A DNA stretch of 64,000 nucleotides from Spirochaetia bacterium (GTDB lineage: Bacteria > Spirochaetota > Spirochaetia > Treponematales > Breznakiellaceae). This document shows positions 41,486 through 50,647 of the stretch, piece after piece. The stretch covers positions 62,001 through 126,000 of the forward strand of contig BNUU01000001.1 in the NCBI GenBank assembly GCA_025997595.1. The letters run 5' to 3'. The translations under genes were made by a program, and so were the position numbers. Positions within the stretch are counted from its first letter, which is position 1. Each line of letters starts with the position of its first letter. The notes below the pieces were generated by a model. That model had not been told where the DNA came from, ran no database searches, and saw nothing but the letters and a program-made list of their open reading frames with translations.

Positions 41486-42643
41486 ATGAATATTGGGATC
41501 TTCAGTGACTGCTATTCCCCCCAGGTGAACGGGGTGGTCACTGTGGTACGGACACTCAGGCATGAACTGGAGAAGCGGGGGCACCGGGTCTACGTGTTTA
41601 CCGTTCAGCATCCCAATGCCGTTCCCGAGGATGGGATTATCCGGGTACCCTCGATTCAGTTTCCCAACGAACCTCAGCACCGGATTGGGGTCTTTATCGA
41701 AAAGAAGGTGGTGGATCTCGCCCGGCCCCTCAATTTGGATATCATTCATACCCATACTGAATTTAGCCTGTTTCTGGCCTCCCGCCGGGTCAGCCGGAAG
41801 CTCAACATTCCGTCCATCCATACTTTTCATACCTACTATCCCGATTACCTTTACTACGCACCGCTGCCTCTGGAACTCTGGTTCAAAAAAAATCTGCCCG
41901 CCTATTTCCGGACCATTCTGCACAGCCAAAAGTGCGTTATTGCTCCTTCCCGCAAGATTAAAAATTTTATGGATACGATCAAGTTCCCCCGGCCGGTACG
42001 GGTAGTGCCCAATGGTATCGATCTTTCGCAGTTCTATGATCGTTCCGATGAAAACATGACGGGCGCTGCGGACATCAGGCGGCGTTTCAATATCGCTCCC
42101 GATGACGAGATGATTGTCTTTGTGGGGCGGCTGGGTACAGAGAAAAACATCTACACCCTGTTGGATAATTTTAAGGAGATACGCTCCCGGCGGCCTCTGG
42201 CCAAATTGGTACTGGTGGGGGACGGCCCGGACCGGCGGGACCTCCAGACCTACGGCTTTGAGCTTGGGCTGGGCAGTTCCCTGGTTTTTACCGGCTACCT
42301 CCATTGGCCGGACGAGATTAAGCAGGTTTATGCCGCGGCGGACCTCTTTATGAGCGCCTCCCACAGCGAGGTGCATCCTATCACCTTTATCGAAGCCATG
42401 GCATCGGGGCTTCCCGTGGTGGCCGCGGCGGATACCAGCATCGAAGACATGGTGCTGTCAGGGGATAACGGCTGGGCCATCGCCGACGACAAGTTACTCT
42501 GGGAGAAGGCCGTGGAAGTACTCGCGGACCGGGACGGGCGGGAGCGCATGGGCCGGCGCTCGGTGGAAATCTCCCGGAACTACAGTGTGGACCGCTTTGT
42601 GGATTCCATGGTCGCCCTTTACGAAGAACACCGGAAGAAATAG
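41486..42643 (+). CDS. Family 4 glycosyltransferase
   Basis: About 385 residues, GT-B fold, retaining. The N-terminal block [18 protein letters not shown] and the C-terminal nucleotide-sugar site [20 protein letters not shown] (the EX7E region) are typical of diacylglycerol glucosyltransferase-like GT4 enzymes; glycolipid synthesis is thus likely but unproven. ATG 41486 follows AAGGAG at five bases; the open frame extends upstream but only through the divergent promoter region. Confidence 0.88.
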   Translation: MNIGIFSDCYSPQVNGVVTVVRTLRHELEKRGHRVYVFTVQHPNAVPEDGIIRVPSIQFPNEPQHRIGVFIEKKVVDLARPLNLDIIHTHTEFSLFLASRRVSRKLNIPSIHTFHTYYPDYLYYAPLPLELWFKKNLPAYFRTILHSQKCVIAPSRKIKNFMDTIKFPRPVRVVPNGIDLSQFYDRSDENMTGAADIRRRFNIAPDDEMIVFVGRLGTEKNIYTLLDNFKEIRSRRPLAKLVLVGDGPDRRDLQTYGFELGLGSSLVFTGYLHWPDEIKQVYAAADLFMSASHSEVHPITFIEAMASGLPVVAAADTSIEDMVLSGDNGWAIADDKLLWEKAVEVLADRDGRERMGRRSVEISRNYSVDRFVDSMVALYEEHRKK

Positions 42644-43959
42644 TGACTAATGAAGGCGGAAAAGGTTCTTTTGCGGATTTGGGCATAGACCCCTTTTTTA
42701 TCGGCCGCCTGTCCGGGCGGAATATTTTTTCCCCTACGGAGATTCAGAAACAGGTGATCCCCCTGCTGCTGGCGGGCGGCAATGTGCTTTTTCGTTCCGC
42801 CACGGGCACCGGGAAGACCTTTGCCTACCTTATCCCGATTTTTCAGCGTTTATTGGGGGGAATTTACCACAAGGAACCAAAGGTTCCAGGACACAGAGAG
42901 GGCCCGGAGGACACAGAGGAAGAAAAGGGAAAGAAAGATGCTGGGCCGCAAAATGGTCCCGGCCCACTTGTTCTCATCGCCGCCCCCACCTACGAACTCT
43001 GCGCTCAAATTAAAGAAGAGGCTGATTTTTTGTTGAAGGGGATGGAAGGGGCTTTTCCGCAGTCGCAAATGCCACTGCAGCCCCTTAAGGTGAACCTGCT
43101 CATTGGTTCGGCCAATACCGGCCGGCAGATTGATGCCCTCAAAAAAGACCGGCCTGCCATCGTGGTGGGGAACCCCGGACGGCTCCTGATGCTTTCCCGG
43201 ATGGGTAAGCTCAAGCTGCGGGGTGTCCGTTTTTTGGTACTGGATGAGGGGGATAGGCTTACGTCAGACGAACTTTTCGGGGAAACCGGGGAACTGGTTT
43301 CCCTGCTTCCGCAGGGGCGCATTTCCGCCTCCTGTTCCGCCACGGTCCCGGCAAAAACGCGGGAACGGCTCGCGCCCCTGCTGGGGGAAGCGGTTGAAAC
43401 CGCCGAGACCGAAGAGCAGGAGATCCTCCGGGAGCGGATAAGCCATTGGGCCCTGTTCAGCGAAGGCCGGCGGAAGATTGATACCCTCCGTTCTTTTATT
43501 GCAGCGGCGGATCCCGGCGGGCGCAAGGGGGCATTCAAGGCCCTGGTGTTTTCAGGCGGGGGTGGGCAGCCGGGAATCATCCTGTCCCGGCTCCAATACA
43601 ACGGGGTTAAGGCGGCGGGGCTTTACGGGGACATGGACAGGAAAAAGCGGAAGGAGGCCATCGACGGTTTCCGCTCCGGGAAGCTGCCGGTGCTGGTTTC
43701 CAGCGACCTTGCGGCCCGGGGCCTGGACATCCCCGGCGTCACCCACGTGATCGCCCTGGACGTTCCCGCCGATGACGGGGCCTACATCCACCGGGCCGGC
43801 CGTACCGCCCGCGCGGGCAAGCGGGGCATCATGGTCACCATCGGCGACGGGGACGAAATGCGCCGCCTTGCGGCTTTAGAAAAGCGGCTGGGCCTTACCG
43901 TGTACCCCAAGGCGCTGTATAAAGGAAAGATTGTCGCGCCGCCGAGTGATGAGGAATGA
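42643..43959 (+). CDS. DEAD-box RNA helicase (DEGD variant)
   Basis: 438 residues, ATP-dependent RNA helicase. Q-motif region IFSPTEIQKQVIP, motif I SATGTGKTFAYL, motif II LVLDEGDRL (DEGD instead of DEAD), motif III SCSAT, motif V ARGLDIPGVTHVIALD, motif VI HRAGRTAR. Between motifs I and Ia is a charged insertion (EPKVPGHREGPEDTEEEKG) whose DNA starts with a perfect palindrome and continues with ACACAGAG-type repeats. GTG start overlaps the preceding TAG by one base. Confidence 0.9.
   Translation: MTNEGGKGSFADLGIDPFFIGRLSGRNIFSPTEIQKQVIPLLLAGGNVLFRSATGTGKTFAYLIPIFQRLLGGIYHKEPKVPGHREGPEDTEEEKGKKDAGPQNGPGPLVLIAAPTYELCAQIKEEADFLLKGMEGAFPQSQMPLQPLKVNLLIGSANTGRQIDALKKDRPAIVVGNPGRLLMLSRMGKLKLRGVRFLVLDEGDRLTSDELFGETGELVSLLPQGRISASCSATVPAKTRERLAPLLGEAVETAETEEQEILRERISHWALFSEGRRKIDTLRSFIAAADPGGRKGAFKALVFSGGGGQPGIILSRLQYNGVKAAGLYGDMDRKKRKEAIDGFRSGKLPVLVSSDLAARGLDIPGVTHVIALDVPADDGAYIHRAGRTARAGKRGIMVTIGDGDEMRRLAALEKRLGLTVYPKALYKGKIVAPPSDEE
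42873..42926 (+). repeat. Palindrome plus ACACAGAG repeats inside the DEAD-box gene
   Basis: GGAACC (42873-42878), loop AAA, GGTTCC (42882-42887), followed by two copies of GGACACAGAG about 22 bases apart (42889-42898, 42911-42920). Translated in frame between helicase motifs I and Ia. Repeats of this flavour are common in intergenic DNA of several bacterial groups; here one has become coding. Confidence 0.7.
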
Positions 43960-43983
43960 GCCGGTTTCAAAATTAAGAATTTA

Positions 43984-44030
43984 ACCACGAACTAAATGAT
44001 CTTTTTGGTGTGGTTCGTGTGGTTCGTGGT
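43984..44030. repeat. Inverted repeat between DEAD-box and HlyC-like genes
   Basis: ACCACGAAC (43984-43992) pairs with GTTCGTGGT (44022-44030); a further GGTTCGTG precedes the right arm, giving a tandem repeat. It separates converging genes and may serve as a bidirectional transcript end. Confidence 0.65.
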
Positions 44031-44033
44031 GGA

Positions 44034-45377
44034 TTATTCTTTTTCCAGAATCTTTGAGATCATCACCTTATCGATTCGGTTCCCGTCCATGTCTACGATT
44101 TTGAAGTTAAAGCCGTTATAGCTGAAGCTTGCGGCAGTCTTGGGGATCTCCCCGGCGAGGGAAAGGATGAAGCCGGCGAGGGTGTGGTAGTCCTGGTGGG
44201 TTTCGGCGAGGCTGCTCAAGTTCAGGATGGCGGCGATGTCGTCGATGTTGGCGCTGCCCTCCGCGAGCCAGGTTCCGTCCCCCTGGGGGAGGATGCCCTC
44301 TTCTTCCGCCTCGCCTTCCGAGAGCTGGCCCACGATTTCTTCGATAAGGTCCCGGACGGAGAGGAGCCCGGCAAAGCCGCCGTATTCGTCCATCACAAAG
44401 AGGTGATCCGTTTCGCCCCGCTTGAAGGCTTCAAAGGCCTTGAGGGCGGACATGGTTTCCGGGATAAAGCCCACTTTTTTAATAAGGGGCGTTAAGCCCT
44501 GGGAAAAACCATCGCTCAGGGCCTGGAGGATGTCCTCCAGAAATACCCCGCCGATAATCCCGTCCAGGGTACCCTCCGCCACGGGGAAGCAGCCCTGGGC
44601 GCCGTGTTCACGGGCCATGGCCCGGATCTCTTCGGGACCGGCATCAATGTCCAGCCACTGAATTTCTGAACGGTGGGTCATAAACGCGCCGGAGGGCCGG
44701 TCCCCCAGGTAAAAAACCCCCTCCACCATGGTCCGTTCCTTGCTTTCTACCACCCCGGATTTTTCCCCCTCCGCCAGGGCGCTCCGCAGTTCGTCCTCGG
44801 TCATACCATTACCGGCGGCGCCGTCTATGCGGAACAGTTTGCGAACCAGGGCGCTGGAACGCTCATAGAGGAGGATCAGGGGCTTGCAGGGCAGGGCCAG
44901 GGCCCGGATAAGGGGAATGCAGGCGGCGCAGATTTTCTCCGGGGCAGTAAGGGCAATGAGTTTGGGAAGGAAATCCCCCAGCAGTACCGTTGTCAGGGTG
45001 ATGCCGCAAATAACCACCCCGGCGGCCGGAACATCCCCCAGCGGCCCCGGCGCGGGGATCCGGTCCCCCAGGGGCCGGACCAGCGTAAAGCCGCCCAGGA
45101 CCCCGGCAAGTATTCTGAAAAAGATCGCCCATATCCGGCTTACGGAAAGGCAGAGCCGGGGATCCTCCGCGGCTTCCAGGGCCAGATGATACTTGCCCAA
45201 TTCCCCTTCCAGGGGAAGCTTCGCCGGATATCCCGCCAGGGTCCGCAGCCGCCCCTTACGGGAAGAACCAAGGGCATGTTCAAAAAGGACAAAAAAACCC
45301 CCCGCCAAAATCACCGCAAGGATGATAAGGAGATACACGGGCCCTGTCAGGGCCAAACTACCCCCGGGATCCCCCAT
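44034..45377 (-). CDS. HlyC/CorC (CNNM-CBS) family membrane protein
   Basis: 447 residues with a DUF21 transmembrane domain (YLLIILAVILAGGFFVLFEH first, further helices to about residue 200), two CBS domains (MTHRSEIQWLDIDAGPEEI and LFVMDEYGGFAGLLSVRDLI) and a C-terminal transporter-associated domain (FNFKIVDMDGNRIDKVMISK). Often mislabelled haemolysin; family members are linked to magnesium or cobalt efflux. Its start codon lies next to the stop of the HD-domain gene upstream. Confidence 0.88.
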   Translation of the reverse strand: MGDPGGSLALTGPVYLLIILAVILAGGFFVLFEHALGSSRKGRLRTLAGYPAKLPLEGELGKYHLALEAAEDPRLCLSVSRIWAIFFRILAGVLGGFTLVRPLGDRIPAPGPLGDVPAAGVVICGITLTTVLLGDFLPKLIALTAPEKICAACIPLIRALALPCKPLILLYERSSALVRKLFRIDGAAGNGMTEDELRSALAEGEKSGVVESKERTMVEGVFYLGDRPSGAFMTHRSEIQWLDIDAGPEEIRAMAREHGAQGCFPVAEGTLDGIIGGVFLEDILQALSDGFSQGLTPLIKKVGFIPETMSALKAFEAFKRGETDHLFVMDEYGGFAGLLSVRDLIEEIVGQLSEGEAEEEGILPQGDGTWLAEGSANIDDIAAILNLSSLAETHQDYHTLAGFILSLAGEIPKTAASFSYNGFNFKIVDMDGNRIDKVMISKILEKE

Positions 45378-46517
45378 TTAGACCCCTGCCTCTTCCCGGG
45401 TAAGGGAACTGATGATGAATATCCCCCCTTCTGCCTCGGAGGTTGCCAGGATCTTGTCTCTGCCCTCCGCTGCGGCTCCCCCCAGTATCTGCACGATGGG
45501 GAAACGGGGGTTTTCCGGGTTTACATCCACTACCTGGGCCTTTTTCCCGTCGGAAAGGAGCACATAGAGCCCGATGGGATAAATTGAAAGGGAATACACC
45601 AGCGCCCGGATAACCGTATCGTTGTACTGTTTCCCCTCATTTTTGAGGAGTTCCAGCATCCCTATGTTCCCCTTTTTGGCATCCTTGTGGGGCCGGTTCA
45701 CGGAAAGGGCCTCCCAGGAACAGGCCACGGCGATGATCTTTGAGTAAAGGCTGATTTGGTCGCCGGTACGTTTCCGGGGGTAGCCGGACCCGTTTTCCCG
45801 CTCATGGTGCTCCAGCGCCGCAACGCTTATGGCCAGGGGAAAATTAAGGGAGCTCAGGAGCTTGTATCCCCGAATTGGATGGACCAGAATCGCTTCCCGT
45901 TCCTGCTGGGTAAGGGGGTGTTTGCCTAAAATTATCTGGGGAGGCAGCTCAAGCATCCCTGCTTCGTGAAACAGGGCGGCGACCCCCAGCTCGATAAGCC
46001 GGTGGTTGGGCAGTCTGATCCAGGAACCGATGATAAGGGCGATAATCGTGGACCTGACCGCATGGGATATCAGGTATTTTTGATCCATCGGAGACTCAAC
46101 GGTTTGTATGACCCGCAGAATATAACGCTGGTTTCCCCGGATCATCCCGCAGGCGGACTTGATTTGTTCCGCCACCTGGTTGAACTCCAGCCCCTTTTTG
46201 GCAAGCAGGCGGGCAAAAAGCTGTTCCGTGTATTTTTGAAAGGCAATGTAGAATTCCTCCGCCTGCTTGAGCCTTTCACCATCGTTTTTGAAAGAATGGA
46301 TGACCGCCTCGTTGTTGGCGCCGGGACCGGGGGACGCATTGTTTTCCCGCTGTTCCCCGTCGCTGAACACTTCTTTGAAGTGCCAGTCCAGAAGGGCTTT
46401 TTTCAATCCCTGGGAAAAAGGCATTTCCGGAACAGTCAGAAAAAAATCACTGTCAAGAAAAATGGGTTGGGAAAAATAACTGTCCGGGGGTATTGCCCCA
46501 AGGGGATAACTCTTCAT
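45378..46517 (-). CDS. HD-GYP-related signalling protein with HE in place of HD
   Basis: About 379 residues. An N-terminal domain of unknown type (about 150 residues) precedes an HD-GYP-like domain: VAALFHEAGMLELPPQIILG aligns with the HDxGK block, and ALEHHERENGSGYPRKR keeps the GYP. The metal-binding HD is changed to HE and the lysine after it to Met, so c-di-GMP hydrolysis is uncertain; it may be a binding or degenerate protein. ATG 46517 (MKSYPLGAIPP) is chosen; an ATG at 46550 is possible. Divergent from the TPR-like membrane protein gene. Confidence 0.72.
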   Translation of the reverse strand: MKSYPLGAIPPDSYFSQPIFLDSDFFLTVPEMPFSQGLKKALLDWHFKEVFSDGEQRENNASPGPGANNEAVIHSFKNDGERLKQAEEFYIAFQKYTEQLFARLLAKKGLEFNQVAEQIKSACGMIRGNQRYILRVIQTVESPMDQKYLISHAVRSTIIALIIGSWIRLPNHRLIELGVAALFHEAGMLELPPQIILGKHPLTQQEREAILVHPIRGYKLLSSLNFPLAISVAALEHHERENGSGYPRKRTGDQISLYSKIIAVACSWEALSVNRPHKDAKKGNIGMLELLKNEGKQYNDTVIRALVYSLSIYPIGLYVLLSDGKKAQVVDVNPENPRFPIVQILGGAAAEGRDKILATSEAEGGIFIISSLTREEAGV

Positions 46518-46555
46518 ATTATAAACAGTGTCTGTTGAGTATAGGAGCATTTGGC

Positions 46556-47410
46556 ATGAAAATCAAATACCTTTTCATCATTTTTAATGCAATAATCATT
46601 CTTTTCCTGCTGACAATCTGTCTAATGCCCCTTTTTACCACGGGACAGAACTTTGTCCCCCCAATTTGGCGTTCCCTCAGGCCCATGGCGCTGATCCCCG
46701 GCCTTGTCCTTATTGTACTGGATATTTTTTATTTTTCCAACCGCCGCTTGTTCGCCCTCCTGGAACGGGGAGATTATCCTGCCCTCGTCGGCTATCTTGA
46801 GATGAGGGTTCTCCGCCGGGGGCATTATTTTTCTCCCCTGGTGCGGCTTTTGGCAAACAGCTATCTGGCGATGGCCGATACCACCGGGGTGAGCAATCTG
46901 GAAAACAAGGTTGCGGTGGTTAAGCCCGCCCTGCTGGAGTCAAACGCCCTTGTTTTTGGGGTCGCCCGGATTCTGGGGGGCGACCTTGCCGGGGCGGTCC
47001 GCTTTTTTGCCGCCCGGCTTCCGCCGGGGGAGGCCGGGGACCGCAATGCCGGCAGGCGGAGAGTCGGCAGCCGGGCCCTGCCCTGGGTTCGCTGGTACTA
47101 CGGCTTTTCCCTGCTCCTGGACCGGCAGTTTAGCCCTGCGGCGGAACAGTTCAAACCTTTGGCGGAGGGATCCCCCGATACTCTGATCGTAGGGCTTTCG
47201 GCGTATTTTTTGGGGACTACTTTGCAGCGGAATACAGAAAACGGCTTGGTCTGCCTTGCCGCCGCCCAGGGGGCGCGCAGCCGGATACAGGAAACCATTC
47301 GGGACAAGGCGGGGTGGCTGGCGAAAGCGGGGAAGCTAAAACATGAAGTTCATACGGTTATTCTGCAAAAATATATTGAGGAAGCCGGTGACTGGCTGTT
47401 TGGAGGTTGA
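46556..47410 (+). CDS. Membrane protein with TPR-like C-terminal region
   Basis: 284 residues, not recognised as a named family. Two N-terminal membrane helices (YLFIIFNAIIILFLLTICLM and ALIPGLVLIVLDIFYF) are followed by a helical region with TPR-like spacing (RWYYGFSLLLDRQFSPAAEQ, then SAYFLGTTLQRNTENGL). ATG 46556 follows TAGGAG at normal distance. It is three bases ahead of the aminotransferase, so the two are co-transcribed. Confidence 0.65.
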   Translation: MKIKYLFIIFNAIIILFLLTICLMPLFTTGQNFVPPIWRSLRPMALIPGLVLIVLDIFYFSNRRLFALLERGDYPALVGYLEMRVLRRGHYFSPLVRLLANSYLAMADTTGVSNLENKVAVVKPALLESNALVFGVARILGGDLAGAVRFFAARLPPGEAGDRNAGRRRVGSRALPWVRWYYGFSLLLDRQFSPAAEQFKPLAEGSPDTLIVGLSAYFLGTTLQRNTENGLVCLAAAQGARSRIQETIRDKAGWLAKAGKLKHEVHTVILQKYIEEAGDWLFGG

Positions 47411-47413
47411 AAT

Positions 47414-48631
47414 ATGAGAAATTTTGCCAAATCGGCGAAGCTGGAAAATGTTTTATACGATATCCGGGGGCCGGTGCTGAAAGAGGCCAAGCGGATGGAG
47501 GACGAGGGTTTTCAGATTCTGAAGCTCAATATCGGCAACCCCGCCATCTTTGGTTTTAACGCCCCCGACGAGATCATCCACGATATCATCGTCAATCTGC
47601 GGAACGCCCAGGGCTACTGCGAGTCCCAGGGGCTTTTTGCCGCCCGCAAGGCCATCATGCAGGATTTCCAGTCCAAGGGGGTGATGGACGTTGAGATCGG
47701 CGACATCTACATCGGCAACGGGGTGAGCGAGCTCATCATGATCGCCATGCAGGGCCTTTTGGACAGCGGGGACGAGGTTTTGGTCCCCATGCCCGATTAT
47801 CCCCTGTGGACCGCCGCGGTAACCCTTGCCGGGGGGAAGGCGGTGCACTACCTCTGCGACGAATCCGCCGGGTGGAACCCCGACCCGGACGACATCAAGG
47901 CCAAGGTGACCGCCAAGACCAAGGCCATTGTGGTGATCAACCCCAACAACCCCACCGGCGCGGTCTACGATCGGGAAACCCTGGAAGGGATCGCCCGTAT
48001 CGCCCGGGAACAGGAGCTTATCGTCTACGCCGATGAGATCTATGACCGCATCACCTACGATGGGGCAAAACACATCCCCATGGCATCAATAGACCCTGAA
48101 ATTCTGACCATCAGCTTTAACGGCATGTCCAAGGCCTACCGGGCCGCCGGGTTCCGGGCGGGCTGGATGGCCCTTTCGGGGAACAAGAAAAGCGCCAAAG
48201 GCTATGTCGAGGGGCTGGAAATGCTCAGCAACATGCGGCTCTGCGCCAACGTGCCCGCCCAGTTCGGCATACAGACCGCCCTCGGCGGCTACCAGAGCAT
48301 CAACGATCTGGTACTGCCCGGCGGCCGCCTCAAGGAACAGCGGGACACCGCGGTGAACATGACCAACGCCATCCCCGGCCTCTCGGTGGTGATGCCCCGG
48401 GGCGCCCTGTACTGCTTCCCCAAAATCGACGTAAAGCGCTTCAACATCAAAAACGACGAGCGCTTTGTCATGGACCTGCTCCGGGAACAGCGCATCCTTT
48501 TGGTCCACGGCACGGGCTTTAACTGGAAAGATCCGGACCACTTCCGTATCGTCTTTCTTCCGGATCAGGATACTTTGGCGGACGCCATGCGCCGCCTGGG
48601 GGTGTTTCTGGAGCATTATCGGCAGGGGTAA
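47414..48631 (+). CDS. PLP-dependent aminotransferase (AlaA/AspB-like, fold type I)
   Basis: 405 residues. Family blocks: ILKLNIGNPAIFGFNAPDEI at the start, AIVVINPNNPTGAVYDRETL, YADEIYDRITYDG, and the PLP lysine in SFNGMSKAYRAAGFRAGWM. The protein resembles AlaA-type glutamate-pyruvate transaminases; the amino donor and acceptor are not certain. Confidence 0.92.
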   Translation: MRNFAKSAKLENVLYDIRGPVLKEAKRMEDEGFQILKLNIGNPAIFGFNAPDEIIHDIIVNLRNAQGYCESQGLFAARKAIMQDFQSKGVMDVEIGDIYIGNGVSELIMIAMQGLLDSGDEVLVPMPDYPLWTAAVTLAGGKAVHYLCDESAGWNPDPDDIKAKVTAKTKAIVVINPNNPTGAVYDRETLEGIARIAREQELIVYADEIYDRITYDGAKHIPMASIDPEILTISFNGMSKAYRAAGFRAGWMALSGNKKSAKGYVEGLEMLSNMRLCANVPAQFGIQTALGGYQSINDLVLPGGRLKEQRDTAVNMTNAIPGLSVVMPRGALYCFPKIDVKRFNIKNDERFVMDLLREQRILLVHGTGFNWKDPDHFRIVFLPDQDTLADAMRRLGVFLEHYRQG

Positions 48632-48742
48632 AAAAAAGACGATGCGCCTGGACGTCGGTATGCGCACCGCCTGTGATATTTGGGGGAATTACCCTCCCAC
48701 AGTTTATATATCGGCTTTCAAATTTGGAACCTTAAAAGGATT

Positions 48743-50647
48743 TTACTTTTTCAATACCGAAAGCTGATATTCCGCCGCCTCTGAGAGGGCCCGGCAGGTT
48801 TTGGCAGAAAATTCCAGGTATTGCCGAAAGGGATCGATTGAACCGCCGGTTTTCAAAGAATCGCCGGTTTCCAATTCCTTCGCCGGGGGGAAGAGAAAGC
48901 CCGCCACGTCCCTGACTTCGCTGGTTTTGATGGTCTGAAAGGCCTTGTCCAGTTTTTTAAGGATTTTACTCCGCTCAGTTTCATCACGGGCAGTTTCTGA
49001 ATAGTTCCGCAGGCTCTTTTCGGCCAACCGGGCGGCGTCACGGGCCTCGGCGCCGATCTGTTCCAGCCCCCGCAGTAACGCGGATCGGGCCTTTTCGTAT
49101 TCCGCCGCCCGTTGCCGCGCCGCTTCATCATCATTAAATTCTTTTGAAATATTTGCAAACAGGGTTTCCAGCCGCCGGTTTATCTCTTCCCGTTGTTCCG
49201 GGAGGGCCAAAAGCTGAGCCGCCGCGGCGGTTTCCAGCCCCGCAATGGCAAGGCCCCCGGCGGAGAGGCTGTAAGTATGGATCGCCTGAAATTCCCGGAA
49301 GCGGCTTTCAAACCAGGAGGCGTAGAGGGAAAGCCGCCGGTCCGTCAGCACCTGGCCGCCCCCGGCTGCGGGGGCCAGGAAGGGCTGGCCGTCCCGCAGG
49401 GCCCTTACCGACCAGGTTTCGGCGGGAACACGGCGGCTGGATTCCGCATGGGAGCGGTCCTCGAAAAGGGCCCCCCGGAAGTGGGTTTTCAGTTCCGGGA
49501 AGGAGAGGTCAAGCCCCGCGATCCAGATTGACGGCGCCCCCAGGACCCGTGCAAAATCCCAGGCGGTGGTGGCCACGGAGCCCCCGGCCCCCAGGTCCCC
49601 CTTGGGGTCAAGGCGGTCCTCGATAAAGCGGCCCAGGGGAAAGAGGGAGCCGCAGAGAAAACAGCCCCGAAAGGGGTGGCGCAGGACCGGGGGATAGACC
49701 GCCGATTCGGTGATCAAATGGGTCTTCTTCGCAGCGGAGCGGTCCAGGTGCCGGGCGTTCCAGTACTGGGGGTCCACCACCACCGCAAAATCCGGGTCCA
49801 CCCCCCGCTTAAGGAGGAACCGGAGGCTCGTATCCACCGCCACAACCACGCAGCGGCGGCTTATTTCCGGCAGTAAAGGGCCAATTTCGTCCAGGGAAGG
49901 ACCTGCGGCGGCTAAAAAGACCGGAATATCGGCGCCCAACACCCCCGCGAGCCGGGAGATGCCGGGGAGGTCCCGGATGGCCTCCATGTTGCGGCCCAGG
50001 TTGCGGACCCAGCGCTTTCCAAAACGCCTGAGGGTGGCCATGTTGACATCATCCCGGTTGGTCCGGGCCCGGATACGCTGTTCCACATTGGCGTACCATT
50101 CTTCGTCCAACTGCATCAGGGCCCGGTTACGGATAATCGCCGGCTTCATTTTCCCCTGAATGGGATCTTCAAAAAGCGAAAGCGCGCCGGTTATGGCCTC
50201 ACCGCTCCCCCCCACCACAAAAACGATCCTGTTTTCCGAAAGGAATTTACCGAGATCCCGGGTTTCCAGGGCCTTTTTCAGTATCTGCCGCCGTCTTTCC
50301 ACGATAATCAGGGGCCGTCCGGGGCCTTTTGCCCCGGCTTCTGCCGCCGCAACAGCCGCCGCTGCCTCTGCGGCATAGCCCAGCCCAAATCCCATGATCA
50401 CGATGGGACCATCAGCGGCCTCTGCCCCGGTTCCGCCGGTCTGAACCGGGTTTAGGCTTGCCGCCAGCCGCTGGGCCTCCCGCACCGGGTCACGGGGGGA
50501 GTGGATGTGGAGGCCGTTCACCATAAGGGAGGGAACGCCGGTTGCGGCTGTTTCTACGGATATTTCTACCGGGGGAGCTTCATCGTCTTTTTCAAGCTCC
50601 TCTAAAAGACCGGGGTAAAGCCGGGTGAGTAATGCGTGGTCAATCAT
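48743..50647 (-). CDS. Maf-type motility accessory protein (DUF115)
   Basis: 634 residues. The Maf family transfers nonulosonic or related sugars to flagellins; the DUF115 core here includes PVFLAAAGPSLDEIGPLLPE, VVVAVDTSLRFLLKRGVDPD, and GGSVATTAWDFARVLGAPSI. A cytosolic glycosyltransferase role on periplasmic-flagellum proteins is inferred. An inserted segment (NPVQTGGTGAEAADGP) lies near residue 75. The start overlaps the PBP stop as ATGA, so it is cotranscribed with cell-wall genes. Confidence 0.85.
   Translation of the reverse strand: MIDHALLTRLYPGLLEELEKDDEAPPVEISVETAATGVPSLMVNGLHIHSPRDPVREAQRLAASLNPVQTGGTGAEAADGPIVIMGFGLGYAAEAAAAVAAAEAGAKGPGRPLIIVERRRQILKKALETRDLGKFLSENRIVFVVGGSGEAITGALSLFEDPIQGKMKPAIIRNRALMQLDEEWYANVEQRIRARTNRDDVNMATLRRFGKRWVRNLGRNMEAIRDLPGISRLAGVLGADIPVFLAAAGPSLDEIGPLLPEISRRCVVVAVDTSLRFLLKRGVDPDFAVVVDPQYWNARHLDRSAAKKTHLITESAVYPPVLRHPFRGCFLCGSLFPLGRFIEDRLDPKGDLGAGGSVATTAWDFARVLGAPSIWIAGLDLSFPELKTHFRGALFEDRSHAESSRRVPAETWSVRALRDGQPFLAPAAGGGQVLTDRRLSLYASWFESRFREFQAIHTYSLSAGGLAIAGLETAAAAQLLALPEQREEINRRLETLFANISKEFNDDEAARQRAAEYEKARSALLRGLEQIGAEARDAARLAEKSLRNYSETARDETERSKILKKLDKAFQTIKTSEVRDVAGFLFPPAKELETGDSLKTGGSIDPFRQYLEFSAKTCRALSEAAEYQLSVLKK
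50427..50449 (-). repeat. Palindrome inside maf
   Basis: CCGGTT (50427-50432) pairs with AACCGG (50444-50449) across 11 bases. It encodes the variable segment PVQTGGTGAE, one of several in-frame palindromes in this window. Confidence 0.55.

Noticed and set aside
48632..48742. Possible small gene between the aminotransferase and maf genes
   Set aside because: The frame starting at 48465 overlaps the aminotransferase and the remainder is short with no Shine-Dalgarno; nothing convincing.
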